NCBI GenBank assembly: GCA_965153355.1
Contig: OZ231127.1
Coordinates: 99,448,001-99,512,000 of the forward strand
Direction: 5' to 3'
DNA length: 64,000 nt
Origin: Flaccisagitta enflata
Taxonomy: Eukaryota; Chaetognatha; Sagittoidea; Aphragmophora
Shown here: in pieces, positions 1 to 22,215 of the stretch
Numbering within the stretch: position 1 is the first letter of the stretch
Layout: every line of letters starts with the position of its first letter
Translations under genes and position numbers: made by a program
Notes under the pieces: model-generated
Seen by the model: only the letters and a program-made list of their open reading frames with translations
Databases searched by the model: none
Told to the model about the DNA's origin: nothing

Positions 1-148
1 ATTCTAACTCTCTCTCTGTGTGATTCCATCAGGCATCAACTAAATATTCAAAAGAAATATATAGAATGAGGAATGGTCATGATTTGAATTGTTCTATTTC
101 ACCCAATGTTTTTGTTGAAATCATTCATGAGTTTTTTATAAGTTGCAT

Positions 149-11912
<11,764 letters not shown>

Positions 11913-11989
11913 TTTTTCAGATATTGTTAGTATATCAGATACATTTGATATTGTTAGTTTTCATTTAGCCATCCTGTCTATACTACTAG

Positions 11990-12062
11990 GTTTGTTTGTT
12001 TGTTTGCTTGTTTGTTTGTTTGTTTGTTTGTTTGTTTGTTTGTTTGTTTGTTTGTTTGTTTT
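11990..12062. repeat. (TTTG)n microsatellite
   Basis: About 18 TTTG units upstream of gene A. Confidence 0.97.
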
Positions 12063-12119
12063 TCATTTTGATTTGGTTCGTTACGAATTTACACATAAGA
12101 TGATGGCCGTCAGAGAGCA

Positions 12120-12770
12120 CCTCTGCTGGGAGAGGGAACACTTGAAAATCTCCATTCTCTCTCTCTCTATCTTCAAAGTTAAAACCTGTTAGGTCAAACC
12201 GTTGTTCTCCTTGCACTGAAGGCATTAATGTTAACATACATTTGAGGGTAACCCTGGCACCGCTAAACCCGCTAACCCGCCAACCCGCTAACCCCTTCAC
12301 CTTTTTTCTCACCTACAGTTGAACATCTCTATCTCTCTATTTCTTAAAAGAAAGTAAAACCAGTTAGTCAAACCACCTTTCTCCGTCCTGTAAAGGCATT
12401 AATGGTGACATGCATTTGAGGATAACCCTGGTACTGCGGAACTGGAATGCCCTAATCACCTTTTTTTCACCTATAGTTGAACATATCTCTATCTCTCTCT
12501 ATCTTAAAAGTTAGTAAAACCTGTTGGGCATTTGTCAAACTGTCTTCCTCCGTTCCGTAAAGGCATAAATGGTGACAGACATTTGAAAGTAACCCTAGAA
12601 AATCATGAAACTGGAATGCCCTTGTCACCTTTTTCATACCAACAATTGAACATCTCTCTCTTAGTCATAAAAGTTAAAACCTATTGGGCATTAATAATAG
12701 CACACATTCGAGAGTGACCCTGGTGCCGTTTAACTGGAATGCTCTTGTCACCTATGCTCTCACCTTTGAA
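12120..12770. repeat. tandem array of ~165-bp units
   Basis: Four diverged units, each with CTCTCTATCTTAAAAGTTAA, a CCGTAAAGGCATTAATGGTG core, ATTTGAG...ACCCTGG and CACCTTTTTT(C)TCACC. Not coding. It lies 5' of gene A. Confidence 0.75.
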
Positions 12771-12936
12771 AGTTTGCTTGGCATGTACAGAGTTGAGCGC
12801 CAGTAGAGCGCTTGTTGACTTATTGAAATTTAAACTGCCTTGTTACCAATTAGAAAATAGTTACAAAATCTCTAATGGGATAGCGAATTCTACGCGCCGC
12901 TGTAGAGTACATCGCGTCTAGCGTCTTGCGGAGGAA

Positions 12937-13036
<100 letters not shown>

Positions 13037-13159
13037 AAGTGCACTTTGTTGATGGAGCTAGAATCTTGAGCTAGGGAGAGATAACTATTTGGGGTCGTGT
13101 GAAAGGTTGAAGAAATATGATACGATCAACTTTTTAAGTTTTAGGTTTGTCTATAATTA

Positions 13160-13270
13160 TTCCTCTCTCTCTCTCTCTCTCTTTTTCTTTTTCTTTTTCT
13201 ATTTCTTTTTCCTTTTCTTTTTCTTTTTCTTTATCTTTTTTCTTTTTTCTTTTTCTTTTTCTTTTCAGTT
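13160..13270. repeat. (CT)n and (CTTTTT)n low-complexity tract
   Basis: Short CT run followed by CTTTTT/TTTTTC units. Confidence 0.9.
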
Positions 13271-13359
13271 CAACTTCTTCTTATCTCCTTATTTTCTGAG
13301 TCCTTATATGCCAATATCATGTTGGACAAAGGGGTGAATATCCAGATATCTGTCCTTTC

Positions 13360-13665
13360 TTCTGATTTTGCCCTTCAAGCCTTTAGACTAGCCCTCTCAG
13401 GCTTCAGTTTTGCCCTCCAAGCCTCAAATTAACATGAACCTTATATCTGTTTTCAAGGCCTCAAATTGTCCTGCAGCCCGCAAATCCGCCCTCCAGTAAA
13501 TCTGCATGATATGACCTGGGTCGGTTGTCTTGGGCCTGAAATATGCCACCCTAGGACGTCTGGAAATTCACCCTTATGTTCTATAGGACTTTTGCCCTTT
13601 GACGCGACTGCCTTGTAGGCAGGGCATCGGTAATTGCTGAATTTGTGCGATTCTTGGATGACTAC
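13360..13665 (+). repeat. REP3 copy
   Basis: Contains CCTCAAATT-type internal repeats, then GGCCTGAAAT, GACGTCTGGAAATTCACCC, CTATAGGACTTT and GGGCATCGGTAATTGCTGAA. The same modules appear at 22380-22735, and in reverse at 35310-35890. Confidence 0.65.
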
Positions 13666-14069
13666 TCCTTCTTCTTACTCTGTAGTAACCATGACTGCTT
13701 TCCGACAATCAAAAAACCAATAAAATGGTAAAAATATTCTTCAATTAAACATTCTTACCCATATTTCATACATGGACGGCAGTACCCATGCCTAACGGGG
13801 GTATTTTGTGAGGAGAGGGAGGCTAAAGCAGCGGGCCTAAGGCGGACCAAATCCTGAAGAACCTGGAGTGAATAAATCTGTCCTTTCATCCATTTTTCCG
13901 TCTGTCCCTCCAGGATCTGATATGAAATTACTAATTAGGATGTGGGTCTCACAGGCCAAAATCTGGTTTTGAGGTCACAAACTGGTTTCTTGTATATGGC
14001 GATTCCTTCTTAAGGGTTGTCACTGGTAAGAAGGGATGCTACTGTTATACAGTGAAAATAACACAGGCG
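13666..14069. other. unassigned intergenic DNA
   Basis: Between gene A and the Mpv17-like gene. No exon recognised; part of 13770-13900 resembles the REP3 flank. Confidence 0.3.
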
Positions 14070-14317
14070 TGTATAAAGTTGAGTATCCCCCCCCCCGGAA
14101 GAAAATCAATGGGTGGAAAAGTAGAAACAACACAATTTCAGAAAATCTTACACTTTTAACTGCTCCAAAAGATAGGTATTTGATTACAACAACCATATGA
14201 CCATATGTGTACTATTTCTAAACTCTATGGGGTAGAAAATCTAAATAATTTTCGGGGAAGGAAATCAAAGATCCAATGGGGGGGGGGGGAGAAATCAACT
14301 TTATATACCCCTATTAA
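14070..14317. mobile_element. small foldback element
   Basis: GTATAAAGTTGAGTATCCCC at one end and GGGGAGAAATCAACTTTATA at the other form inverted ends, with a poly-C/poly-G run at each arm. No ORF. Confidence 0.6.
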
Positions 14318-14498
14318 CACCACTATTAACACTTACCCTAACAATACCCCTATTATCACTAACCATTGGACCGACCAACGCATTAATCTCGAATGACCCA
14401 AATCGGTATCAAGACAATGAATAAGTTGGTCCCCTGTAAAAAACACTTGACCTAGATTATCCTAATATTTTGCTCTAATGTGTACATTTTTTTTTATG

Positions 14499-14617
14499 GT
14501 CACCCTATCATTTGGGCAAGAGCAGTGGGGCCAAGGACCGCAAAAAAACATAAAAAGTAAAGTATGACGGACGGATGGACGGACGGACCGACAAAGCGTA
14601 GAACGCTACTAAAAAGG
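14499..14617 (+). repeat. REP1 fragment
   Basis: Has the GGGCAAGAGCAGTGGGGCCAAG module, AAAGTATGACGGACGG and ACTAAAAA. The AACAAGGCC end is lost and the hairpin is decayed. Confidence 0.7.
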
Positions 14618-14963
14618 TTGAATGGAACACCTCAATAGTAAGTTTTTGCTTGATTGTGTTGCTGGTGACTTGGTATAAGTAATACCAAATGTAAGTATGG
14701 TATCTTCTTACATCATCTTTTTTGGGTCTTTTGTCTCCTGTTTTTGGTAGAGAATACCAAAAGTCCGGATATACTAATAAAGGTTTTATGTTGTTACGGT
14801 TACGTACGAATGCAGATGAATGACGGATTGCACCGGGACCACAAGCCACTGGCTTTTCTTTTCCGGTTGAGTTGAACTTGAACTTGAACTTGAACACGTC
14901 CAGTAGAATTGACAGAATTGATTCAACTTTCGCAATCAGGTTTTCTTTATCTGAATCGGTTGC

Positions 14964-14965
<2 letters not shown>

Positions 14966-15042
<77 letters not shown>
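14966..15042. repeat. (GA)n microsatellite
   Basis: About 38 GA units in the intergenic region. Confidence 0.98.
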
Positions 15043-15045
<3 letters not shown>

Positions 15046-15059
15046 GAAGAGAAGAGATA

Positions 15060-15628
15060 GAAATAGAGAGAAAAAGAGATCCAAATGCATCAACACTCAA
15101 AGCCAATTTGAATTTTTTCTTTTCATATATTTTTTTAATGCGTTCCAATTCAAAGGGCGCTAAAGCACGACTATAAGAAGGCGTGTCCGTTGGTTGGATG
15201 GTAGGCTGGTTGGTTGGTAACGCATTTGTTCGACGCTTCATGTGGCCTTGTGATTACTGTTAAAAACAACACCACCTCTTCTTTGTACATACTCGTTTTT
15301 GGTAGCTTTACATCAAGTTACGCGACTGTACAATGAGATACGTCTGTCCATCCGTCGGACACGATTTTTTTCTCATTTAACGTCAGCGCAGAATTTCGCC
15401 TGTAATATCACTACCAACTCTAGGGTCACGATTCTCCAAACGTCCTTGTCAATCCATCCACTGGTCCGTCCACCTCTGCGTTGTTCTATGACAATCAAGA
15501 CAAAGTTTGCATATCTTTGTATTCTTTTTTTGTAACAACAATCACACTGTAGTTTTTCATAGAGCTGAATCTGTTTGAAATACTCATATCCTTTATCTAA
15601 CTTAAAAAAGCAAACTGCTTATACCAAA
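15060..15628. other. upstream region of the Mpv17-like gene
   Basis: No gene seen. 15183-15230 has a TTGGTTGG low-complexity run. An in-frame ATG at 15575 would add 18 residues to the Mpv17-like protein. Confidence 0.3.
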
Positions 15629-15873
15629 ATGTCGCCCATAAACGTTGTTGATGAAACTGACTCAATTGAAAACGCTCAACGGCGCGCATTTTGGGCTCGA
15701 GCAGCGACGGCGACATGGACCGTCACTGCCTCGGCGCTTGTCTTAAGAAGAGGCGCTGAAGTTGGCTTTAAGAATCTGTTTAAATCCGTTTATGCGCCAA
15801 AAGACGCTTTGTATATGGGAATGCTGTATGGCGCTGGAGACATTAGTCAACAATGCATTACTCAGTATAAAAG
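15629..15873 (+). CDS. Mpv17-like exon 1
   Basis: Ends TATAAAAG|GTATGT in phase 2. It encodes an N-terminus with an ENAQRRAFWARAATATW amphipathic stretch and LYGAGDISQQC. Confidence 0.8.
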
Positions 15874-18270
15874 GTATGTTTTGAATGAATATAGGATGTA
15901 GTCGGGGATGCTGTATGGCGCTGGAGATATTAATCAAACATGCATTACGCAGTATAAGAGGTATGTTCTTTAATGGAGGTAGGATGTACAAAGGGATACT
16001 GTATGGCGCAGGAGACAGTAGGCAACAATGCATTACGCAGTCTAGTATAGAGGGTAAGTTCTAAATGGAGTGGGGATGTAGTTATATAGGGAAGTTTTGA
16101 GCAATCCATAAAATTTCTTTAAAAATCCTCCCTTTCCAGAACTTATCACAAGACTTTTCAAAAGTCATATATCATTTAGAAAAGGGTCATCAATTTCTGT
16201 CCATACCTGCGTGGGCTTTTAGAGGGAGGATGTAGAGGGTAACTTGTATACCCAAGTCCACCTGTCCACTTCAAACCTGCATTGCAATTTGTAACCCTGT
16301 GTTTCATGTTCTTTTTTATACCTAGTTCAACTCGTGATCCAGATGAGCATCTGTCCATTAATTGGTTGGGAGCAGCCACCGCAGCGACTGTGGGTTGTTC
16401 GTTTTCAGGCCCATTCAATCATTTTTGGCTCAAATTTCTCGAAAAGAAGTTAGTGGGTAAGTTGAAGTTATAATTTGGAAAAAAAAGTTCCTTCAGCTTT
16501 TTGAGACCAGTGGAGAAATTCAATTTTTCCAATTTTCTGGTGAGGTGCTTTACTGGGGCCAAATGAGACTACGCATCAAATTGACAGTTTAGAAAGAACT
16601 GATTTTTAGTCGCGTGCTACGCGACTCTACACCCCGCTTTGTCGGTCCGTCCGTCGGTCCGTCTGTCCATCGGTCCCTCGGTCTGTCGGTCCGTCCGTCC
16701 GTCACACTTTACTTTTTTTGGGTTTTGGCGGTCTTTGGCCTCACTGCTCCTGCCCAAATGATCAATTGCCCTCAAATACAACCCCTGCCCACCCGCACGC
16801 GACTGGGGTAGCCATGTATCCGGCCTTGTTCTCTTTCCGATGGTGCCAAGTAGAATATTATGCGATCAATAGTTTTTGAGCTATGATTTTCTGATTTTTT
16901 TTTTTCAATTTTTCACATTGTTTTTAGTCGCGTGCTGCGCGACTCTAAACCCCGATCTGTTGGTCTGTCGGTCTGTCCTTCCGTCCGTAGGTTTGTCACA
17001 CTTTACTTTTTTTTTTGGTTTTTGCGGTCTTTGGCCTCACTGCTCCTGCCCAAATGATCAAGTGACCTCCAATACGGCCCCTGCCCACCTGCACACAACT
17101 GGGGTAGCCCTGTATCCGGCCTTGTTTCATATGAGATGTACTTTCTCAGTAATCAGCATTTTCTTTTCCTACAATTCCCCCTCCTTCCATCAGGGACCTC
17201 GGCTCGCATTGTCATCAAAAAAGTCATATGGGATCAGCTGACTCTCCCGATACCGCTCACAATGTTTTTTACTTCCATGGCTGTTATAAAAGCAAAGACA
17301 GATGTTTTTGCTGACCTCAAAGTAAGAAAAGCATCAGTGAATCTGGAATGAATGTGCCGTTTTTGCTCAAACAGGCGCCTCTCCTGAGGAGGACCTTTTA
17401 ATAGCCTTTTCTGTTTGACGCCCTCTTTTTGCCTAGTAATCTAATGTTTTTTTGAGTGAAAAATTGGAGGGAAATAGCTGTAATGAAATAATAAATGGAT
17501 GGATGAATGATTGAATGCATGTGTGACGTACTAGTGTATTCTTTTTAGCATACCAAAGTGTATCAAAGTATATAAAAGTGTGCTGTCTTCACTACCTATC
17601 ATTATTATGGCCATTGCAGAAAGCTTCAGATAATTTGAAATAAGTGTTATTGCCTTTAGAATAGACTTAACAAGGCCGGATACACGGCCACCAGTTGCGG
17701 ACGGGTGGGCAGGGGCGGAAATGCGCGTTTTTACATTTTCCAACTCAATCATTACAGACGGACGGGCGGATGGACGAACCGACGGACGGGCGGATGGACG
17801 GACAAAGCCTCTCATAGAGTTGCGTGTCCACAACTAAAAAAAATCAACAAATAAACTTAAACTGATTTAAAGAAAAACAGAAAAACAGAAAAGATTATCA
17901 TGTTGAGCTATACTAATTGGCCTTATTCATATCTATCAAATCAAACCGTAGACGTTTTCTTGTAATTGAATTGGGGGAACTAATATCATTTAGATTCTAA
18001 CATTTTATGAAATGATCGCAAATTTTTGCACAACGCTTATAGTGACTTCCAAACTACACTGACTCATTTTTCTTTATTTTCTTTTTTTTTGTTCAGGATA
18101 AATTGTTGTCTGCTATGATCGCTGGCAGCATCTTTTGGCCCACGGCTCAATTTTTCAACTTCAAGTTTGTGCCTCAAAGCAATCGAATTCTGTACATCAG
18201 CATTGTTGGATTCATATGGTCAAACGGCATGTGTTTTCTGAAAGACAGAGAGACTAAACCTAGAGACTGA
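15629..18270 (+). CDS. Mpv17/PMP22-family inner-membrane protein (four exons)
   Basis: Small four-TM protein of the Mpv17/PXMP2 family, which sits in mitochondrial inner or peroxisomal membranes and is linked to channel activity and mtDNA maintenance. Exons 15629-15873, 16326-16456, 17194-17321 and 18097-18270 join in phase to 678 bp (225 aa). Visible features: YGAGDISQQ in TM1, a central SFSGPFNHFWLKFLEKK that matches the family GPxxHxWYxxLd motif, DQLTLPIPLTMFF, and the C-terminal signature IFWPTAQFFNFKFVPQSNR followed by a last TM segment with IWSN. The length is slightly above the usual 175-210. The start at 15629 was preferred because it follows AAA and gives a normal length; ATG 15575 is possible. 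The 3' ends of exons 1 and 4 are tandemly duplicated, and a MITE begins eight bases after the stop. Confidence 0.88.
15874..16070 (+). repeat. two tandem copies of Mpv17-like exon 1 3' end and donor
   Basis: The ~87-bp stretch GGATGCTGTATGGCGCTGGA... through the CAGTATAA donor recurs near 15906-15965 and 15990-16055. The first keeps AAGAG|GTATGT; the second reads GAGG|GTAAGT. Confidence 0.85.
16326..16456 (+). CDS. Mpv17-like exon 2
   Basis: Acceptor TATACCTAG, donor GTGG|GTAAGT. It encodes the TM2 region with GAATAATVGCSFSGPFNHFW. In-phase 2 to 1. Confidence 0.9.
16603..16830 (-). repeat. REP1 subtype I copy (full length)
   Basis: Near-complete: TTTTTAGTCGCGTGCTACGC hairpin, CCGT/CGGT minisatellite, CACACTTTACTTTTTTTGGG, TGGCCTCACTGCTCCTGCCC, CCCACCCGCACGCGACTGGG, and TATCCGGCCTTGTT. 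Good reference copy, in intron 2 of the Mpv17-like gene. Confidence 0.9.
16921..17126 (-). repeat. REP1 subtype I copy
   Basis: Same module order as the copy 90 bp to its left and in the same orientation, but with a shorter minisatellite. Confidence 0.9.
17194..17321 (+). CDS. Mpv17-like exon 3
   Basis: Acceptor CTTCCATCAG, donor AAA|GTAAGA. It encodes GTSARIVIKKVIWDQLTLP, the family's third conserved block, and FTSMAVI. Confidence 0.9.
17669..17840 (+). repeat. REP1 subtype I copy
   Basis: AACAAGGCCGGATACACGGC, CGGACGGGTGGGCAGGGGCG, CGGA-type minisatellite, and GTTGCGTGTCCACAAC hairpin with TAAAAA. It is in intron 3. Confidence 0.85.
18097..18270 (+). CDS. Mpv17-like exon 4 (terminal)
   Basis: Acceptor TTTTTTTTGTTCAG, ends in TGA. 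It carries WPTAQFFNFKFVPQSNR, the most diagnostic block of the family. Confidence 0.92.
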   Translation, partial: DKLLSAMIAGSIFWPTAQFFNFKFVPQSNRILYISIVGFIWSNGMCFLKDRETKPRD

Positions 18271-18277
18271 ATACATA

Positions 18278-18834
18278 CCCTGTCATCAAATACAACTGCA
18301 ACGAAAGAAACCTTTATTGTGCCTGAAATATTCATATTGCCAAATTCTGCTTTGTATCATCTGAAAGCATATAAACTATGGTTTTTTCATGCAAAATTTC
18401 AAAGCACTGGCTCAAGCGGTTTGGATTTTAGATGATTTTCAAATTTGACAAGATTTTCCTTAAAAACATCATTTTTAAGCAATTTTTCATGTAAAAGTTA
18501 TTCTAATTTCATGAAGATAGAGTAAAATTAACTAGATTTGTTAAGAATACTTGTGAATACATGAATTTTTAGCATTTTTCAAATTTTTTCAACAATGAGA
18601 GAAATTTGGGTCTATATTGAAATATTGTACTTTTCAAAATTTGATCAAACTTATCTACCAACTTTTTTACTCAAAAAGGTGTTGAGGCCAAACCATTTGA
18701 GCCAGAGCTTTGAGATTTTGCATGGAAAAACCGTAGATCATGTGCTTTTAGATAAAACAAAACAGAATTCCTCAACATAAATGCTTTACACACAATAAAG
18801 GTTTCTTTCGTTGCAGTTGCAATTGATGGCAGGG
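18278..18834. mobile_element. TA-flanked MITE directly after the Mpv17-like stop
   Basis: Inverted ends CCCTGTCATCAAATACAACT and complement (about 45 bp matched), flanked by TA. It holds no ORF. Its right arm carries AATAAA at 18794-18799 in the gene's sense, so the element may supply the poly(A) signal. Confidence 0.85.
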
Positions 18835-18835
18835 T

Positions 18836-19045
18836 ATGGTCAAATTGTATGTCTTTTCTGAAAGACAGAGAGACAAACCAAGAAACTGAAATTACATACT
18901 GGAATTGATGTGGTTAAACGACATGTGTTTTTTTGAAAAAAGAGATACTTAACCTAAAGATTGAAATAACATTAATGAACTCATCTGGTTAAAAGACATA
19001 TGTTTTATAAACAGGGAAATAAATCCCTGAACACTGAATTCACCA
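18836..19045 (+). repeat. decayed tandem copies of the Mpv17-like terminal coding end
   Basis: About three copies (period ~73 bp) of TGGTCAAACGGCATGTGTTT...GACAGAGAGACTAAACC, with increasing decay. The MITE at 18278-18834 inserted between the real exon end and these copies. Confidence 0.75.
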
Positions 19046-19689
19046 CATAGCTCCTCAACAGGGTTTCTCATGACCATAATAATGTGTTAATGTGAATCTA
19101 TTCAACCCTTCATCAATTTGACAAAGAAAACTTTCTAATTTACAGTAGAAATCCTATAAACTTTAAATAGAAGGAGAGCCTTAAGCTAGCTTATATTCTA
19201 GGACCAAGTTATGCAACAAAAATTACGAAATTGTATGCCTGTGTTGTATAACTTTAAGCAGATAGGAACTAACGATCAGTCAACTTTAAGCTTTTTTTAC
19301 TTCATTTTTTTTCTGAGAGTTTCACCCATTTACAGCGAGTGAGGTTATAGACGGTTTTCCACCTGAGTTGTCAGATTCTAGCCTTTTCTCAGGATGCTAA
19401 GAACCATTGTTTTAAGTATTGATTATATCCTATGAAGTCAAATCCCCTTTTATCAAATAAAGCTAAATCATTTCATTTCATGACAAAATTGAATAGTGAA
19501 ATAATGAAAGATGGTATTTAAAAAACTGTTTATGAAAAAATATCTTAGTGAGTATCAAAGACTACATCTGATTTTTATTAAGCAATCATCTTTTTATTTG
19601 TATGCAATTTTCTTTCATTTATTGAAAGAAAAACAAATATTTAAGTTTCATTTTTATGGTTAAAAAATAAAAACAAATCTATTGGCATA
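19046..19689. other. intergenic, unassigned
   Basis: AT-rich DNA without a recognised exon. Confidence 0.4.
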
Positions 19690-20230
19690 AAAACAGATAT
19701 AGATCAGTTACAAATCCATGAATAATTAGTGTGAGCTCCCTTTGGCTGAAACAGGGCCGCCATTTGTTGGGGAAGTGATTTGTAGAGCTTCTTGATGTAT
19801 TCTGGAGTGATGAGTCTCCAGATCTTTCTCAGTACCTTTCTTTATCTTTTCTTCCATTACATTTACATTCATAGCTACCAAAAGACACATCGAATTATAG
19901 AAAAATCGGTGACCAAAATGAAGCCCTTCAAATTTGCAAGCTGTCTACGCAAACCGCATCTGTCTAGCTCAATCAGTTTAGAAGAAATTAAAAAAACAGT
20001 GAAGTGATCTCAATCAAAATTTGTGTAAAAATGGCACAAGCGAATTTGAAGTATTTCAATCAAAGTTGAATAACTTTTAAACACATTGAGCTAGAGGAAT
20101 GCGGTTTGCGAAGATCTCTTGCAAATTTGAAGAGCTTCAATTATCTCACCAATTTTTTGATGATTGGTTGATTCTAACTTCAGATATACATGTAAACATG
20201 CTGGAAGATTTCTATTTCCAAGATAGTATT
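19690..20230 (-). pseudogene. Tc1/mariner relic, transposase C-terminus
   Basis: On the minus strand near 19725-19815 one reads a decayed TPEYIKKLYKSLPQQMAALF-like end, typical of Tc1 transposases. The right end (ATGTAAACATGCTGGAAGAT...TTCCAAGATAGTA) matches the terminal repeat of the 8597-9188 element. The body is mostly deleted. Confidence 0.6.
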
Positions 20231-20604
20231 GTAAAGGTCGCGTTTTTATTCACTGATAACCATGTTTTTAACGGGCAAATCGGTCGCTCGTTATGTTTGT
20301 TTGCTTGTACAACTCACTCCGCTCACTCGCTTTGCACGGGTTCACTCAATCACTTTGCTCACTCCCTCGTGGGACAGTCACAATTTTAGAATATGTGGTC
20401 ATGCTGTTAATGCCCTCACGAGTGATGAAGCATGAATGATGTAAATATCATGATTCCATTTGGCCCAGATCAATGAAATTTATATAAAAGTAAATTGTTA
20501 CTGCAGAGATTCTTCAATTCCAATTTTGTCACAGTAGGCCATCTGTAAGTATGATTTCTATGTTTTGTAGTTGAGTACCAGTGTGAATTTTTTTGCACAC
20601 CCTG

Positions 20605-21010
20605 TTACACATGTGGGCATACTCACGGGGTTACATATGCGGGCAAACCCATGATGTTACACATGTGGGCATACTCACAGGGTAACACATGCGGGCATAC
20701 TCACGGAGTTACACATGCGGGCATACTCACGGGGTTACACATGCGGGCATACTCACAGGGTGATACATGAGGGCATACTCACGGGGTTACACATGCGGGC
20801 GTACTCACGGGGTTACACATGTGGGCATACTCATGGGGTTACACATGCGGGCATACTCACGAAGTTACACATGCGGGCATACTCATGGGGTTACACATGT
20901 GGTTATACTCACAAGCATGTGGGCCCTCACGGGGTTACACATACAGGCATACTCACGAGCTTTTGAATCACGCCCTCACGGGGTTACACATATGGGCATA
21001 CTAATGAGCT
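20605..21010. repeat. 26-bp minisatellite
   Basis: About 14 head-to-tail units with consensus TTACACATGCGGGCATACTC ACGGGG, uninterrupted by spacers, so not a CRISPR. Open in several frames only because of its composition. Confidence 0.95.
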
Positions 21011-21099
21011 TTTGACTCAAGCTTAAGATCCGAGAATATTCCAGGATCTAAACTCAAAAGTGATTGATTAGAATCAATTCTCACGTTATACATGATATA

Positions 21100-21470
21100 C
21101 ATATTTACGTTCACACCCGGCTATAACGGATCAAAAAGTAATGGAAATCCACCTAAAACAGATGACATTCATATTGTTCCTTTTAGTCGCTTGCTACGCC
21201 ACTCAAACCCTCGATTTGTCTGTCTGTCCATAAGCGGGTCTGACCGTGTCATTTTTCTTTTACCATCAATTTTTTTTTTTCTTTGACCTCACTGCTTATG
21301 CCCAAATGGTGCGGTGACCTCAAATATGGCCCCTGCCTATCCGCTTGAGGGTAACCACGTATCCAACCCTGTAATTTCCTACATCGATCATAACATAAAT
21401 CCGCCTATAACAGATGAAGTCTGTTAGTGCCTTGGTATCTGTTATTGCGGGGTTCAATTGTACTTGTATC
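21100..21470. mobile_element. foldback element interrupted by REP1
   Basis: CCGGCTATAACGGATC and CCACCTAAAACAGATG on the left pair with CCGCCTATAACAGATG and ATTGCGGGGTTCAATTGTAC on the right. The type resembles the 30099-30700 element. 21180-21373 is a REP1 insertion. Confidence 0.55.
21180..21373 (-). repeat. REP1 subtype I copy (diverged)
   Basis: TTTTAGTCGCTTGCTACGCC hairpin, TTGACCTCACTGCTTATGCC, CCCCTGCCTATCCGC and GTATCCAACCCTGT. Confidence 0.75.
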
Positions 21471-21689
21471 ATGAAGGCCAAATAGTTTGTCTGATTTTCT
21501 CATTGACCAAGATTTCATGCTCAAATGACTGTTCAATCCTTAAATAGCATAAACCATTACTGACAAGGTTCTTAATCATGCTTATTTCACTTCATTGATG
21601 TCGGATGCTTAAACTCTTTGACATTTCTCTTAGAATCAAAACATAAATCCCTAGTGAAAGAACAATTTAGAATTCAACCACAATCAAAA

Positions 21690-21885
<196 letters not shown>

Positions 21886-21936
21886 GTCGAAAATAAGAAT
21901 TAGGTTGGAAATACTACCAATCACCTCTTCAGAAAA

Positions 21937-22215
21937 ATGCCGCCTATTCAATTTGCCAGTCCGTTATCGGACAAATTGAGCCCAGACTGTTTCCTGCCCC
22001 ACGAAACTCGCTGCCGTCATTTCAGTCCTTTGTACTTCCACGACAATTGGACGACCTACTTCAATCCCGACTCGGAGATGTTCCAGAGTGTCGTCGGCTT
22101 TAAATGGAGGCCGTCAGATGTCGTTGTATCTTCACAACCAAAAGCCGGCACAACTTGGACTCAGGAAATGGTCTGGCTTATCGCCAATGACTTTGACTTC
22201 AAAACGGCCAAGAAG
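21937..22215 (+). CDS. sulfotransferase exon 1
   Basis: ATG in AAAAATGCC context just after a CTCTTCAG that could be a 5'UTR acceptor. It contains the PAPS loop PKAGTTW. Donor AAG|GTTAGA, phase 0. Confidence 0.9.

Noticed and set aside
20605-21010. Possible CRISPR-like array
   Set aside because: Units are contiguous 26-mers without unique spacers, in a eukaryotic genome.
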